Assembly: GCA_002499545.1 (NCBI GenBank)
Contig: DAME01000002.1
Location: forward strand, 70,528 to 87,818
Source: Euryarchaeota archaeon UBA88
Lineage (GTDB): Archaea; Thermoplasmatota; Poseidoniia; Poseidoniales; Poseidoniaceae
Reading direction: 5' to 3'
DNA: 17,291 bases
The position numbers and the translations under genes were made by a program. Positions 16,392-17,291 of the stretch are shown here, piece after piece (the stretch's first letter is position 1; the number at the start of each line of letters is the position of its first letter). The notes below the pieces were generated by a model. It ran no database searches. It saw only the letters and a program-made list of their open reading frames with translations, and had not been told where the DNA came from.

Positions 16392-17291
16392 TTAGAGATG
16401 CTTGGTGATTTCTCGACCAATGATCATCTGCTGTACTTGAGAAGATCCTTCGTATATCTGCATGACCTTAGCACCGCGCATTAACCGAGCAACGGGGTAC
16501 TCTTCGGAGTATCCATAGCCACCGTAGACTTGAACGGCATCGGTCGTGACTTCCATGGCCGTATCAGCAGCAAATCGCTTGGCGTGAGCAGCCGACTCGG
16601 TGTTCGGCACTCCAGCATCAGAATCTGCCGCTGACCTCCAAGTCAGCAGTCTTGAGGCTTCGATCTTCGTCTTCATGTCAGCCAGCATGAATTGAATGGC
16701 TTGATGGCGGTGAAGGGGTTTTCCAAATGTAGAGCGCTCGCCAGAATACTGCAGTGCATGTTCGTAAGCAGAACGAGCCAGACCAGTTGCGTGAGCGGCA
16801 ATATTAGGACGACTCATGTCGAATGCTTTCATTGCATTCATCCATCCACCCGATTCAGAACCGCCAACCAACTGGTCTGCAGGGATTCGAACATCATCGA
16901 AGTTGATTGAGCGTGTATCTGAGCAACGCTGTCCCATATTAGACTCTTTTTTACCGAGGCTGAAACCTTCAGCATCTTTCTCGACAATGAAGCCAGACAT
17001 GCCTTTGTAGCCAGCATTGAGGTCGGTCTTTGCCAAAACGAAAAAGAAGTCTGCGTAGCCAGCACCGGTGATCCACATCTTTGATCCATTCAACACGTAT
17101 TCATCGCCATCTCGAACAGCGGATGTTTTGCATGCTGCGACGTCTGAACCAGCCCCTGGTTCAGTCACTGCGTACGATGCAAGGGCTCCTTCTTCAGCCA
17201 CTTTACGCAACCATAGTTGCTTCTGTTCTTCGGTTGCTCCGGTAAGAATTGGAGCGCATGCCAACGAAGTGGCGTAGGCGGCAGTAGCAAA
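16392..17291 (-). CDS. Acyl-CoA dehydrogenase (partial, N-terminus beyond the right edge)
   Basis: 299 codons are visible; the frame stays open to the window edge, so the apparent TTG start at 17264 is internal. The visible part covers the middle beta domain and the C-terminal helical domain of the FAD-dependent acyl-CoA dehydrogenase family. YAVTEPGAGSD is the substrate/FAD loop, and KMWITGA is the next conserved block. The Arg-containing GERSTFGKPL segment and VQVYGGYGY are the flavin-binding blocks. QIYEGSSQ carries the likely catalytic base Glu (codon 16449-16451), at the position of Glu376 in medium-chain enzymes. It would oxidise an acyl-CoA to the 2-enoyl-CoA, passing electrons to ETF. 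About 80-90 N-terminal residues are missing from the usual length of about 380. The short/medium-chain type is favoured, but the chain length cannot be read. Confidence 0.93.
   Translation of the reverse strand, partial: FATAAYATSLACAPILTGATEEQKQLWLRKVAEEGALASYAVTEPGAGSDVAACKTSAVRDGDEYVLNGSKMWITGAGYADFFFVLAKTDLNAGYKGMSGFIVEKDAEGFSLGKKESNMGQRCSDTRSINFDDVRIPADQLVGGSESGGWMNAMKAFDMSRPNIAAHATGLARSAYEHALQYSGERSTFGKPLHRHQAIQFMLADMKTKIEASRLLTWRSAADSDAGVPNTESAAHAKRFAADTAMEVTTDAVQVYGGYGYSEEYPVARLMRGAKVMQIYEGSSQVQQMIIGREITKHL

Noticed and set aside
17264..17291. TTG at 17264 as the start of the acyl-CoA dehydrogenase
   Set aside because: The frame continues open with family-like sequence to the window edge and the N-terminal domain is missing, so the gene is simply truncated by the window.

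Overview
The window (about 17.3 kb, moderate GC, densely packed on both strands) looks like part of a chromosome from a marine planktonic euryarchaeote, most plausibly Marine Group II (Poseidoniales) or a close relative. The assignment is inferred. The reasons are A/T-rich TATA-like boxes at archaeal distances from starts, no recognisable sigma-70 promoters, two membrane-tethered subtilases with acidic secreted domains, a giant multi-pass membrane protein of unknown family, and bacterial-type genes (PlsC-like acyltransferase, Orn, acyl-CoA dehydrogenase) of the kind reported from that group. No tRNA, rRNA, CRISPR array, insertion sequence or long repeat was seen, and no gap without a gene exceeds about 155 bp.

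Layout. Positions 1-5929 (minus strand, transcribed right to left) hold a lipid acyltransferase and then the three subunits of a molybdenum hydroxylase in the order small [2Fe-2S] subunit, large Mo subunit, FAD subunit; the last runs off the left edge. The FAD subunit carries the extra cysteine-rich insert typical of 4-hydroxybenzoyl-CoA reductase (HcrB), so the complex is HcrABC-like rather than an ordinary xanthine or CO dehydrogenase. Positions 5978-13623 hold two membrane-anchored subtilases (minus strand) on either side of a plus-strand gene for a 1369-residue protein with about 35-38 predicted membrane helices. Positions 13694-14254 encode oligoribonuclease on the plus strand. Positions 14240-15745 (minus strand) encode a MocA-like nucleotidyltransferase and an XdhC-family protein, the expected maturation factors for the hydroxylase at the left. 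A small protein of unknown function (plus) and the C-terminal three quarters of an acyl-CoA dehydrogenase (minus, cut by the right edge) close the window.

How they fit together. MocA would make the cytidine-dinucleotide form of the molybdenum cofactor, XdhC would sulfurate and insert it, and the HcrABC-like complex would use it to hydroxylate or reductively dehydroxylate an aromatic or related acyl-CoA. The acyl-CoA dehydrogenase is compatible with such acyl-CoA metabolism but is not linked to it by operon structure. The subtilases and the giant membrane protein form a separate cell-surface block. Gene ends are extremely tight: two convergent pairs are separated by 1-2 bp and a third overlaps by 15 bp.
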